Assembly: GCA_902539145.1 (NCBI GenBank)
Contig: CACBHX010000004.1
Location: 1 to 49,829, forward strand
Length of the DNA stretch: 49,829 nt
DNA from: an uncultured Pelagibacteraceae bacterium
GTDB lineage: Bacteria > Pseudomonadota > Alphaproteobacteria > Pelagibacterales > Pelagibacteraceae
Reading direction: 5' to 3'
This document shows, piece after piece, positions 36,151 to 44,678 of this stretch. Both the position numbers and the translations under genes were made by a program. The notes beneath the pieces are model-generated. The model did no database searches. It was not told the origin of the DNA and saw only the letters and a program-made list of their open reading frames with translations. Within the stretch, counting starts at the first letter, position 1. The number at the start of each line of letters is the position of its first letter.

Positions 36151-36942
36151 TTAGTAAGCTTTAGAGTCTTCTTTTGATTTGATTGATTTTAATTTAGATA
36201 CATCATCTTTTGCACCTGCACTCATATACCTTTGATCAGATCCAATAGTTACCAAATTAAATCCTAAATTAAGCATTTTTTTTGCATACTCTGGACTAGC
36301 ATTATGAATACCTGCAAAAATTTTATTTTTTTTTGCATGTTCCAAGATATTCAAAATCTTTTCATAAGTTGGACTTCCTTCAGGATTATCAAAAGCTGGT
36401 TTTTGACCTATGGCTAGACTTAAATCAGCAGGTCCAATATAAATTCCATCTATTCCAGGTGTACTCATAATTTCATCTAATTTATCCAAGGCCTCTTTTG
36501 TCTCTATCATTACCATTTTCAAAATCTCATCATTTGCAAAATCTCCATAATCTGAACCTCCATAAATTAATCCTCTAATTGGTCCAAAACTTCTATACCC
36601 TTTAGGGGGATACATGCATGCTTGAACAAATTTTTCTGCCTCAGATTTGTTACTCACCATTGGACAAATTACACCATAACACCCTGCATCTAAAATTTTC
36701 ATTATTTGTCCTGGTTCATTCCAGTTTACTCTTGCTAAAGGAGTAACATCCGTAGATGAAATTGATTGCAGCATTTGTAATGCATTTGGATAATCTATAA
36801 CACCATGTTGCATATCAATTGTAAGCGAGTCCCAACCTTGATGAGACATTACTTCCGCTGAAAAAGAGCTAGGAATTTGTAACCAGCCATTAATTATTTG
36901 CTCACCATCTCTCATCATCTTTTTTATTTTATTTGGCCTCAT
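36151..36942 (-). CDS. HpcH/HpaI-family aldolase
   Basis: Class II pyruvate-type aldolase, 263 residues. Signatures: GWLQIPSSFSAEVMSHQGWDSLTIDMQHG with the catalytic His, PLARVNWNEPGQIMKILDAG, the Arg/Gly-rich YRSFGPIRG loop, MIETKEALDKLDEI with a metal-ligand Glu and GIYIGPADLSLAIG with a metal-ligand Asp. Family members split 2-keto-3-deoxy sugar acids to pyruvate and an aldehyde. One base lies between its start and the stop of the upstream aldehyde dehydrogenase, so the aldehyde could pass to that enzyme. Substrate undetermined. Confidence 0.9.
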   Translation of the reverse strand: MRPNKIKKMMRDGEQIINGWLQIPSSFSAEVMSHQGWDSLTIDMQHGVIDYPNALQMLQSISSTDVTPLARVNWNEPGQIMKILDAGCYGVICPMVSNKSEAEKFVQACMYPPKGYRSFGPIRGLIYGGSDYGDFANDEILKMVMIETKEALDKLDEIMSTPGIDGIYIGPADLSLAIGQKPAFDNPEGSPTYEKILNILEHAKKNKIFAGIHNASPEYAKKMLNLGFNLVTIGSDQRYMSAGAKDDVSKLKSIKSKEDSKAY

Positions 36943-36943
36943 T

Positions 36944-38386
36944 TTAAGATTTCAAACAAAGGTGAGTGTACTTTATATTTAGATAATCTTTAATTGCCAT
37001 TGAACCACCTTCACGTCCATATCCAGTTTGTTTAATTCCACCAAAAGGTGCCTCAGCTATCGCAACTGCAGGAGTATTTACTGCAACAGTACCAGTTTCC
37101 ATTAATTCTGAAGCTCTGTGAGCTTTATCCATAGAATTTGTATAAATATAACTACATAATCCTAAGTCATTATTATTAGCTCTCTCAACTACTTCATCAA
37201 AAGTTTTAAATGACAACATTGGAACTAATGGACCAAATGGTTCTTGTTTCATTATTGTAAAATTATCCTTTACATTGTCAAAAACTGTTGGTTCATAAAA
37301 ATAGCCTTTGTTAAAACCTTGAGGTCTTTTTCCACCCAATAAAACTTTTGCTCCTTCTTTTTTAGTTGTTTCAACTAATTCTTCGATTTCTCCTAATCTT
37401 TTTGCAGTTGTTAAAGGACCTAATTGAACTCCATCATCTAAACCATTTCCTATTTTTAATTTTTTTGTTCTTTCAATAAACGCATTAATGAATTCATCTT
37501 TTCTATTTTCTTGTATATAAAATCTGTTAGGTGAGATACAAACTTGACCATTATTTCTAAATTTTGCAGTAATTGCCATATCTGCAACTTTATTTATATC
37601 AACATCATCAAAAACTATAAAAGGTGAGTGTCCACTAAGCTCCATTGTGACTCTTTGAACTTTATCTGCGGCCTTTTTTAAGATTAATTTGCCTACTCTT
37701 GTTGATCCAGTAATTGAAACTTTTTTAATAATATCAGACTCTAACAATTCATTTGAAATACTTTCAGGATCTCCTGATAATAAGTTTACAACTCCAGGAG
37801 GGACTCCCGCTTCTTTACAAATATCTACCAACTCCATTACTGTTCCTGGAGTAATTACATCAGGCTTACAAATTACTGAACATCCGGCAGCTAATGCTGT
37901 TGAAATTTTTCTTGCTGCTAGAATCAAAGGAAAATTCCATGGCACTAAAGCTGCTACAACTCCAACTGGCTGATAATAAACATGAACTCTCGTATCTGGA
38001 AATCGACTTTCGACTGTTTGTCCATAAATTCTTTTTGTTTCTTCAGCATTCCACTCAAAAATATCAGCAGCCCCGCCAGTTTCGCCAATTCCCTCTGCCA
38101 AAGGTTTTCCAACTTCAATCGTTAACCATTTTGCTAAAACATTTTGTTTTTTTCTTAAAAGATCAGCAATTTTTCTAATAATATATGATCTCTGCCAAGG
38201 TAAAGTGTTTTTCCAAACTTCCAAACCTTTCTCTGCAGATTTAAGAGCTTTTTGAACATCTGCTGAAGAAGCTTTAGACGCTTGGCCAATAATTTCTTCC
38301 GTAGCTGGATTTATAACATCGTAAGTTTCTTTTTTTTCCGCTTGTTGCCACTTACCATCAATGAACTGCCCAAATTTACTATACAT
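36944..38386 (-). CDS. NAD(P)-dependent aldehyde dehydrogenase
   Basis: Succinate-semialdehyde/glycolaldehyde dehydrogenase-like protein, 480 residues. The start at MYSKFGQFIDGKW fits the family; 37 more codons are open upstream but overlap the divergent iolD start and show no family similarity. Visible: VVAALVPWNFPLILA, ITGSTRVGKL, MELSGHSPFIVFDD with the general-base Glu (SG instead of the usual GG), NNGQVCISPNRFY with the catalytic Cys, and EPFGPLVPMLSF. First gene of an ALDH-aldolase-dehydrogenase-pilin-like operon, 54 bases from iolD. Confidence 0.92.
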   Translation of the reverse strand: MYSKFGQFIDGKWQQAEKKETYDVINPATEEIIGQASKASSADVQKALKSAEKGLEVWKNTLPWQRSYIIRKIADLLRKKQNVLAKWLTIEVGKPLAEGIGETGGAADIFEWNAEETKRIYGQTVESRFPDTRVHVYYQPVGVVAALVPWNFPLILAARKISTALAAGCSVICKPDVITPGTVMELVDICKEAGVPPGVVNLLSGDPESISNELLESDIIKKVSITGSTRVGKLILKKAADKVQRVTMELSGHSPFIVFDDVDINKVADMAITAKFRNNGQVCISPNRFYIQENRKDEFINAFIERTKKLKIGNGLDDGVQLGPLTTAKRLGEIEELVETTKKEGAKVLLGGKRPQGFNKGYFYEPTVFDNVKDNFTIMKQEPFGPLVPMLSFKTFDEVVERANNNDLGLCSYIYTNSMDKAHRASELMETGTVAVNTPAVAIAEAPFGGIKQTGYGREGGSMAIKDYLNIKYTHLCLKS

Positions 38387-38440
38387 AATTTTTATTTTAT
38401 GGTTAATTAAGCGAAATTTTAAGAGAATATATCTATAATT

Positions 38441-40285
38441 ATGAAAAAAATAAAGCTTACATGTGCTCATGCAATTGTAAAGTTCCTGACTTCTCAAAAA
38501 ATTCTTATCGATGGTAAAAAAGAACCTTTATTCGCTGGTGCTTTTGGAATATTTGGTCATGGTAATGTAGCTTGTTTAGGACAAGCTTTAGAGGAAAATA
38601 AAGATAAACTTCCTACTTATAGAGGTCATCATGAGCAAAACATGGCTTTAACAGGAATTGCTTACGCTAGAGCAAAAAGAAGAAAACAAGTATTTGTAGC
38701 AACAAGTTCTGTAGGTCCTGGTTCTACAAATATGGTAACAGCTGCAGCAGTTGCGATGAGTAATAGACTGCCAATTTTATTTCTTCCAGGTGATACTTAC
38801 GCAAACAGGATGCCTGATCCAGTTTTACAACAAGTAGAACATTTTAATAATCCAGGAATTACTCAAAATGATGCTTTTAAACCAGTTACAAAATATTTTG
38901 ATAGAATAACCAGACCAGAACAAATTTTACAAACATTTCCCCAAGCTGTACAAGTTTTATTAGACCCAGCTGATTGTGGTCCAGTATGCATATCTTTATG
39001 TCAGGATATACAAGGAGAAATTTTTGATTATCCTGAGGATTTTTTTAAAGAAAAAATCCATAATATACGAAGACCAAGACCTGATGATTTTCAAATTAAA
39101 GAGGCAGCTGAAAAAATTAAAAAATCAAAAAATCCAATCATAATTTCTGGTGGAGGTGTTTTTTACTCAGATGCAATGGAGGAACTTTCTACTTTTGCAG
39201 TTAAACACAATATACCTGTAACACAAACTGTAATGGGTTATTCTTCTATGAAAAGAGACCATTCTCATTTTTTAGGACCTATTGGAGGTTTAGGAGGAAA
39301 AGCAGCAAACAACTTTGCAAAAAAAACTGATTTAGCGATTGCTATTGGAACTAAGTTAGGAGATTTCACAACTGGATCATGGTCCAATTTTGAAAACCCA
39401 AATTTTTCATTAGTATCAATTAATGTTGCAAGATTTGATGCTAGTAAGCATATGGCACAATCAATTATTGGAGATGCAAAAGTTTCTCTAAATGAACTAT
39501 CACAAGCTTTAGGTGATTGGAAAGCATCCAAGGAATGGCATAAAAAATCTAGAGATGAACTTAAATCTTGGAATGAATATGTTGATAAAGAAAGTGGACC
39601 AACTAATCAAAAACTCCCAAGTTATGCTCATGCAGTTGGTGCAATTTATAGAAACTCTGATCCAAGTGATATCGCTGTCACTGCAGCTGGAGGTTTGGTA
39701 GGTGAAGTTGTTCAAATTTGGAGACCAAGAGAACTTAATACTCATGAAACAGAGTGGGGCTTTAGTTGTATGAGTTATGAAATTTCTGGAGCTTTAGGAA
39801 TTAAAATGGCTAATCCAAACAAAGAAGTTATCACATTTGTAGGTGATGGATCATATTTACTTTATAATTCAGATATATATTCATCTGTAATAACTAATAA
39901 TAAACTAATTGTAATTGTCTGTGATAATGGTGGTCACGCTGTCATTAATAGACTTCAATTATTTAAAGGTGGAAAAGAATTTAATTGTTTATTTGAGAGT
40001 TCAAATGTCTCAAATTTAGTAAAAGTAAATTTTGCAAAACATGCAGAAAGTATGGGGGCAAAGTCTGAAGAGGTAAGTTCTATCAGTGAATTAGAGGAAG
40101 CTTTCAAAAGAGCGAAGAAATCAAAAGTGACTTACGTTATTTCAATCAAAACTCATTCGTATCAATGGCTTGAAGGATCAGCTTATTGGGAAAGTCCAAC
40201 TTTAGAAATTCCTAAAACCAAAGAAAATGAAAAAGCTCTAAAATTACACAAAGAAGGCAAAGCAAAACAAAGACAGGGAGTATAA
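38441..40285 (+). CDS. iolD: 3D-(3,5/4)-trihydroxycyclohexane-1,2-dione hydrolase
   Basis: TPP-dependent ring-opening hydrolase of inositol catabolism, 614 residues. N-terminal Pyr domain with FGIFGHGNVACLGQAL and YRGHHEQNMALTGIAYA (the TPP-activating Glu), VGPGSTNMVTAAAVA, a middle domain with IISGGGVFYSDA, and a C-terminal TPP domain with SYEISGALGIKMANP, the VGDGSYLLYNSDI diphosphate/Mg site and NGGHAVINRLQLFKGG. The FGHGNV and DGSYLLYNSDI stretches distinguish it from acetolactate synthase. Heads a plus-strand operon with an oxidoreductase and a ROK kinase. Confidence 0.93.
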   Translation: MKKIKLTCAHAIVKFLTSQKILIDGKKEPLFAGAFGIFGHGNVACLGQALEENKDKLPTYRGHHEQNMALTGIAYARAKRRKQVFVATSSVGPGSTNMVTAAAVAMSNRLPILFLPGDTYANRMPDPVLQQVEHFNNPGITQNDAFKPVTKYFDRITRPEQILQTFPQAVQVLLDPADCGPVCISLCQDIQGEIFDYPEDFFKEKIHNIRRPRPDDFQIKEAAEKIKKSKNPIIISGGGVFYSDAMEELSTFAVKHNIPVTQTVMGYSSMKRDHSHFLGPIGGLGGKAANNFAKKTDLAIAIGTKLGDFTTGSWSNFENPNFSLVSINVARFDASKHMAQSIIGDAKVSLNELSQALGDWKASKEWHKKSRDELKSWNEYVDKESGPTNQKLPSYAHAVGAIYRNSDPSDIAVTAAGGLVGEVVQIWRPRELNTHETEWGFSCMSYEISGALGIKMANPNKEVITFVGDGSYLLYNSDIYSSVITNNKLIVIVCDNGGHAVINRLQLFKGGKEFNCLFESSNVSNLVKVNFAKHAESMGAKSEEVSSISELEEAFKRAKKSKVTYVISIKTHSYQWLEGSAYWESPTLEIPKTKENEKALKLHKEGKAKQRQGV

Positions 40286-40290
40286 CCCTA

Positions 40291-41451
40291 ATGAGCAAAG
40301 TATTTAAAGTTGGCTTAATTGGTTGTGGTCATATTGCAGAAACATATTTCAGAGCTCATAAATATTTCAAAAATTTTAAAATCATTAAATGTGCAGATGT
40401 TAAAAAAAAAGCAGCCAAGAAATGTGCTAAAATTTATAAAATTAAAGCAGTTTCGGTAAGTAATTTACTTAAAGATAAACAGGTTGAAATAATATTAAAT
40501 CTAACCCCTCCAAAAGTTCATTACCAAATTGCAAAAAAGTCATTGTTAAATGGAAAACATGTATACTCAGAAAAACCATTAGCAATTAATTTAAAAGACG
40601 GAAAAGAATTACTAAAGCTTTCAAAAAAAAAGAAATTATATTTAGGAAATGCTCCAGATACTTTTTTAGGAGGAGGCAATCAAAAATCGAAAGAATTATT
40701 AGAAAGTAAAAGTATAGGCAAAGTAAATTTAGGTAATGCGATTTTTGCTTTTCCAGGGGTTCAATCTTATCATCCTGATCCAGAACCATGGTTTGCAAAA
40801 AAAGAAGGTGGCCCAGTAATCGATATGGGACCTTATTATCTCACTGCATTAGTAAATTTATTGGGTCCAGCCAAAGAGGTAAAAGCAGCAAGTTTAATGA
40901 AAGGTTCAAGATTTAGAACAATTGGTATTGGTCCTAAAAAGGGAAAAAGAATTAAGGTAGAATGTCCAACTACATATTTTACAACAATCATATTTGAAAA
41001 TGGAAGCATAATCAGACTCACTTTATCTTTTGATGTTATTGCTCATCAAAGAAATCATATTGAACTTTATGGAACCAAAGGTTCAATGATTGTACCAGAT
41101 CCTAATATGTTTGGTGGCTCAGTTTATGTTTGTAAAAAATTAGGAAGCCCATGGAAAGAATTTAAAACAAATCAATTGCCGCTAGGAAAAATTAATATTA
41201 GAACGCAAAGTTCTAGAGCAAATGAGTCACCTACTAATGCTAATTACAGAGGAGTTGGTCTTGCAGAAATGGCTTATTGTATTAATAAAAAAAAAATACA
41301 TAGATGCAATGGAGAAGTATCTTTGCATGTTCTTGACTTGATACAATCAACTATGCAATCAGCTAAAACAAATAAACCAATTAAACTTAGCACAACATGT
41401 AAAATTCCAAAACTTTTTACCAATAAAGAAATAAATAAATTAATGAGATAA
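40291..41451 (+). CDS. Gfo/Idh/MocA-family oxidoreductase
   Basis: A 386-residue NAD(P)-dependent sugar oxidoreductase: Rossmann start KVGLIGCGHIAETYFRAHK, VHYQIAKKSLLNGKHVYSEKPLAINL with the conserved EKP lysine, GGPVIDMGPYYLTALVNLLG. Longer than IolG and with a different active-site loop, so it probably oxidises another polyol or an inositol isomer. 5 bases after iolD and 3 before the ROK kinase gene, in one operon. Substrate unknown. Confidence 0.88.
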   Translation: MSKVFKVGLIGCGHIAETYFRAHKYFKNFKIIKCADVKKKAAKKCAKIYKIKAVSVSNLLKDKQVEIILNLTPPKVHYQIAKKSLLNGKHVYSEKPLAINLKDGKELLKLSKKKKLYLGNAPDTFLGGGNQKSKELLESKSIGKVNLGNAIFAFPGVQSYHPDPEPWFAKKEGGPVIDMGPYYLTALVNLLGPAKEVKAASLMKGSRFRTIGIGPKKGKRIKVECPTTYFTTIIFENGSIIRLTLSFDVIAHQRNHIELYGTKGSMIVPDPNMFGGSVYVCKKLGSPWKEFKTNQLPLGKINIRTQSSRANESPTNANYRGVGLAEMAYCINKKKIHRCNGEVSLHVLDLIQSTMQSAKTNKPIKLSTTCKIPKLFTNKEINKLMR

Positions 41452-41454
41452 AAT

Positions 41455-42357
41455 ATGCAGATTGGTATCGATCTTGGGGCAAGTAAAATAGAGTATGTGT
41501 TATTAGATGATGTTGGCAATGAGCATCATAGAGAAAGAACCGAAGTTCCAAAAAATTATAAAGATACATTATCCATAATTAAAAAAATAGTTATCGAACT
41601 CGAGCGTAAAGCTGGTAAAGAATTACCAGTGGGTGTGTGTCATCCAGGGATTCATTCTATTCAAACAGGACTAGTTAAAAATGCGCCTAATTCTTTTTGG
41701 ATAAATGGTAAACCTTTACAAAGAGATTTGCGGAGTGAGATTGGTAAAGAAATTTATTGTGAAAATGATGCAAACTGTTTTGCCTTATCAGAAGCAATAG
41801 ATGGTTCTGGAAAACATTATAAAATTGTTTTTGGTGTAATTCTTGGATCTGGTGTTGGAGGCGGTTTAGTTATAGATAAACGGATTGTCAATGGACCTAA
41901 TGGGATTACTGGAGAATGGGGGCACAATCAAATACCGAGTGCTTGTATTGAAGGTGTTCAGATAAAAAAAACCAATTTAAGAGCTGGGGAAATAGAAAAC
42001 TTTGTTGCGGGTATAGGTATTTCTAAAGCGTTCAAAAATGAGTTTAAAAAGGATTTATCTGCCCAAAAGATATTTGAGATGCATAGAAAACTTGATTTAG
42101 ATGCAGAAAAATTAATTGATAAATATAAAGATCAACTCGCTATGTCTTTAGCGACTGTTGTTAATATTATTGATCCAGATGTATTTGTTTTCGGGGGTGG
42201 GGTATCTAACGAAATAAATTTTTTAGATGAAATTAAACAAAAAATGAAAAAATTTGTAGCAGGGGGTGAATTTGAGGGGACTTTCTTAAAACCTAAATTT
42301 GGTGATGCAAGCGGTGTTCGGGGTGCAGCTCGATTAGCAAGAGCCACAAATTATTGA
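41455..42357 (+). CDS. ROK-family sugar kinase, zinc cysteines missing
   Basis: A 300-residue ROK protein without a DNA-binding domain, so a kinase. ATP-binding start GIDLGASKIEYVLLDD, catalytic Asp in ENDANCFALSEA, GVILGSGVGGGLVIDKRIVNG and GEWGHNQIP with the zinc-ligand His. The usual CxCGxxGCxE zinc motif after this is replaced by KKTNLRAGEIENFVAGIG, without cysteines. The second nucleotide motif VFGGGVSNEI is present. In an inositol-type operon it might phosphorylate the acid made after IolD, the step done by the unrelated IolC elsewhere; this is inference. Confidence 0.86.
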   Translation: MQIGIDLGASKIEYVLLDDVGNEHHRERTEVPKNYKDTLSIIKKIVIELERKAGKELPVGVCHPGIHSIQTGLVKNAPNSFWINGKPLQRDLRSEIGKEIYCENDANCFALSEAIDGSGKHYKIVFGVILGSGVGGGLVIDKRIVNGPNGITGEWGHNQIPSACIEGVQIKKTNLRAGEIENFVAGIGISKAFKNEFKKDLSAQKIFEMHRKLDLDAEKLIDKYKDQLAMSLATVVNIIDPDVFVFGGGVSNEINFLDEIKQKMKKFVAGGEFEGTFLKPKFGDASGVRGAARLARATNY

Positions 42358-42418
42358 CTAGTGAATAAAATTCATTTACTACAAAAGGAACTAATTATTT
42401 TAGTCTAGGAAGATAAAT

Positions 42419-43267
42419 ATGAAATTATGCAGAATAGGTAGTGTTGGAGAAGAAAAACCAGCAATCATAGATAGTGAAAACAATTACCGAGATTTGTCAT
42501 CAATATTTAATGATTTAAACCCTAACACATTAAATTTTGATACTTTAGAGAAAATAAAAAAAACTGATATTTCAACTTTGCCAAAGCTTGATTCAAGTTC
42601 TAGAATAGGTGCATGCGTCTCTAACCCATCAAAATTTATTGGTATTGGTTTGAATTTCAAAGATCATGCTGAAGAACAAAATTTACCAATTCCAAAAGAG
42701 CCAATTATTTTCTCAAAGTTTACAAGTTGTATCACAGGACCAAATGATCCAATAGTTGTTCCAAAAGGATCTAATCATACCGACTGGGAAGTTGAAATTG
42801 GTTTTGTAATAGGAAAAAAAGCTATTAATGTCAGTGTTGAAAATGCCTTAGATCATGTTCTTGGTTTTTTTCTTGTAAATGATGTGAGTGAAAGAGATTT
42901 CCAAAAAAATAGAGGTTTAACTTGGGATAAAGGAAAGGGTTTTGATACGTTCGGTCCAATAGGCCCATTTGTAGTTACTACAGATGAATTACCAGACTAT
43001 CAAAATTTAGATATGTTTTTAGATGTCAATGGGAAAAGGATGCAAACTGGAAATACAAGTAAAATGATTTTTGATATCAAAAATTTAGTTTCTTACATGA
43101 GCTCATGTATGAGCTTACATCCTGGTGACATTTGTTGCACGGGAACTCCACCTGGTGTTGGTGAAAATATGAAGCCACCTGTTTTTTTAAAAGGCGGTGA
43201 AGAAGTCATTTTAGGAATAGACAAGCTAGGTCAACAAAAACATAAAGTCATTCCTTATAAAGATTAA
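42419..43267 (+). CDS. fumarylacetoacetate hydrolase-family protein
   Basis: A 282-residue FAH-fold hydrolase. The metal site is seen as GIGLNFKDHAEEQNLPIPKEPIIF and HTDWEVEIGFVIGKKA (Glu/Asp ligands), with NDVSERDFQ, WDKGKGFDTFGPIGPF and the C-terminal PGDICCTGTPPGVGENM. The short N-terminal domain and length match the 2,4-diketo-3-deoxy sugar-acid hydrolase group, which splits such acids to pyruvate and a carboxylate. It lies 61 bases after the ROK gene with an AGGAAG ribosome site, likely still part of the sugar region. Substrate unknown. Confidence 0.87.
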   Translation: MKLCRIGSVGEEKPAIIDSENNYRDLSSIFNDLNPNTLNFDTLEKIKKTDISTLPKLDSSSRIGACVSNPSKFIGIGLNFKDHAEEQNLPIPKEPIIFSKFTSCITGPNDPIVVPKGSNHTDWEVEIGFVIGKKAINVSVENALDHVLGFFLVNDVSERDFQKNRGLTWDKGKGFDTFGPIGPFVVTTDELPDYQNLDMFLDVNGKRMQTGNTSKMIFDIKNLVSYMSSCMSLHPGDICCTGTPPGVGENMKPPVFLKGGEEVILGIDKLGQQKHKVIPYKD

Positions 43268-43279
43268 TACAATTAAATA

Positions 43280-43984
43280 ATGGAACTATTTATTGCTTTA
43301 GGCGCTGGATTGATAAGTTTTTTATCCCCATGCGTTTTACCACTTATTCCAGGATATATTTCATATATATCTGGAAGTTCAATTAATGAATTAATTGAAA
43401 AAAAAAATGTAAATTTATTCCCAATTATTTTATTTACAGTTGGATTTTCGATAGTCTTTATTTTTTTTGGCGCAGCATCTACATTACTCGGACAAGTTCT
43501 TTTACAAAATTCTTATGAGTTAAGAATAGTAGCAGGATTGATAATTATTATTCTGTCTCTTCACATAATTGGAATTATAAATATAAAATTCTTAAATTAT
43601 GAAAAAAGAGTGCAAACAGATATAAAAAGAAATTTTTTTAGTCCAGTTTTGATTGGTATGGCTTTTGCATTTGGATGGACTCCTTGCATTGGTCCAATAC
43701 TTGGATCAATATTAGTTTTAGCCTCAACAGAAGAAAGTTTACAAAAAGGTATTTTACTTTTAACTTTTTACTCAATTGGATTAGCAGTGCCATTTATATT
43801 ATCAGGGTATTTGATACAAAGATTCTTAGTATTTTCAAAAAATTTTAGAAAAAATATTAATAAGGTATCTAAAATTGGGGGATCTATATTGTTAATTACA
43901 GGTATTTTAATGATAACTAATCACCTTCAAGCACTTGGGTTTTATTTATTAAATATATTTCCTTTTTTACAAAATTTTGGATAA
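43280..43984 (+). CDS. ccdA: cytochrome c biogenesis protein CcdA
   Basis: A 234-residue inner-membrane protein with six hydrophobic segments. The two redox cysteines are in LISFLSPCVLPLIPGYISY (first segment) and FAFGWTPCIGPILGS (fourth segment), the CcdA/DsbD pattern. It moves reducing power from thioredoxin across the membrane for cytochrome c maturation or disulfide repair. No thioredoxin-like gene is beside it. It starts 12 bases after the FAH gene and ends 7 bases before the flavoprotein gene. Confidence 0.92.
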   Translation: MELFIALGAGLISFLSPCVLPLIPGYISYISGSSINELIEKKNVNLFPIILFTVGFSIVFIFFGAASTLLGQVLLQNSYELRIVAGLIIIILSLHIIGIINIKFLNYEKRVQTDIKRNFFSPVLIGMAFAFGWTPCIGPILGSILVLASTEESLQKGILLLTFYSIGLAVPFILSGYLIQRFLVFSKNFRKNINKVSKIGGSILLITGILMITNHLQALGFYLLNIFPFLQNFG

Positions 43985-43991
43985 TTAAAAA

Positions 43992-44576
43992 ATGAAAATT
44001 TATCAAATAGACTCAAGCGCCAGAAAAGAGGGATCAACTTCGAGAGCTTTAGCTAAAAAGTTATTAGACAAAATCAAAAGTCCAGAAGATGAGATAATTT
44101 ATAGAGATTTAAATGAGGAAATGGTTTTCGTTTCAGGGCTAACAGAGTCGGGAATGAATATTGAAAAAAAAGATCAAACTGACCATCATAGAAAAATGTT
44201 TGAGTTATCAGATCAACTGGTTAAAGAGCTTAAAGAAAGCGATATTATCATAATTTCAGCCCCAATTTATAATTACGGACCACCAGCTACATTAAAAGCG
44301 TGGTCAGATTTAGCAGCCAGAGTTGGCGAAACATTTAAATTCAAACCAAATGGTAGAAGAGAAGGTTTATTAAAAAATAAAAAAGCTTATCTGGTCATCA
44401 CGTCAGGTGGAACTAAATTAAATAGTAAAGAGGATTTTTTAACGCCTTGGTTAAAATTTATTTTAAATTTTTTTGGTATTGATAAAGTAGAAACAATCAA
44501 TGCTGATCAAATGGCTTTAAATTATGAAAAATCAATAAAAGATGCTGAAAAACAAATTGATAATATAATTTTGTAA
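43992..44576 (+). CDS. AzoR-like FMN-dependent NAD(P)H oxidoreductase
   Basis: A 194-residue flavodoxin-like fold protein. The phosphate loop SSARKEGSTSRALAKKLL and the flavin-binding APIYNYGPPATLKAWSDLAARVGETF match the NADH:azoreductase family; AYLVITSGGTK is the last FMN loop. Likely a cytoplasmic quinone or azo reductase. It ends the operon-like run from the FAH gene; a TPP riboswitch follows after about 30 bases. Confidence 0.88.
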   Translation: MKIYQIDSSARKEGSTSRALAKKLLDKIKSPEDEIIYRDLNEEMVFVSGLTESGMNIEKKDQTDHHRKMFELSDQLVKELKESDIIIISAPIYNYGPPATLKAWSDLAARVGETFKFKPNGRREGLLKNKKAYLVITSGGTKLNSKEDFLTPWLKFILNFFGIDKVETINADQMALNYEKSIKDAEKQIDNIIL

Positions 44577-44609
44577 AAATTTAATTTCGTATATATTAGG
44601 ATTAATTAT

Positions 44610-44678
44610 ATTAAGGGGTGTCTACATAGACTGAGATTAAACCCTAAGAACCTGTCCGGTAATTCAGAAAGGGAAAAT
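44610..44678 (+). promoter_or_regulatory. TPP riboswitch (compact)
   Basis: The conserved TPP aptamer elements are in order: GGGGTG (44615), a mini P3 hairpin GTCTacatAGAC, CTGAGA (44631), ACCC (44641), GAACCTG (44648), TCCGG, TAAT and GGGA (44671-44674). The core spans about 60 bases. P5 pairing is weak (CCGG against TCAG). P1 could pair ATT (44610-44612) with AAT (44676-44678), which includes two bases of the start codon. The GGGA also works as the ribosome site for the ATG at 44677, so ligand binding would block translation directly. Confidence 0.9.

Noticed and set aside
38434-38439. TATAAT just before iolD
   Set aside because: It ends one base before the ATG, so transcription would start inside the gene; the iolD start is supported by the family N-terminus. 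Likely chance in AT-rich DNA.
38387-38497. 37-codon upstream extension of the minus-strand aldehyde dehydrogenase
   Set aside because: It overlaps the start of iolD and has no family similarity; the ATG ending at 38386 gives the standard N-terminus.
42363-42380. Weak hairpin (AGTGAAT/ATTCATT) between ROK kinase and FAH genes
   Set aside because: Seven pairs with a G-T wobble and a 3-base loop in AT-rich sequence; expected by chance.
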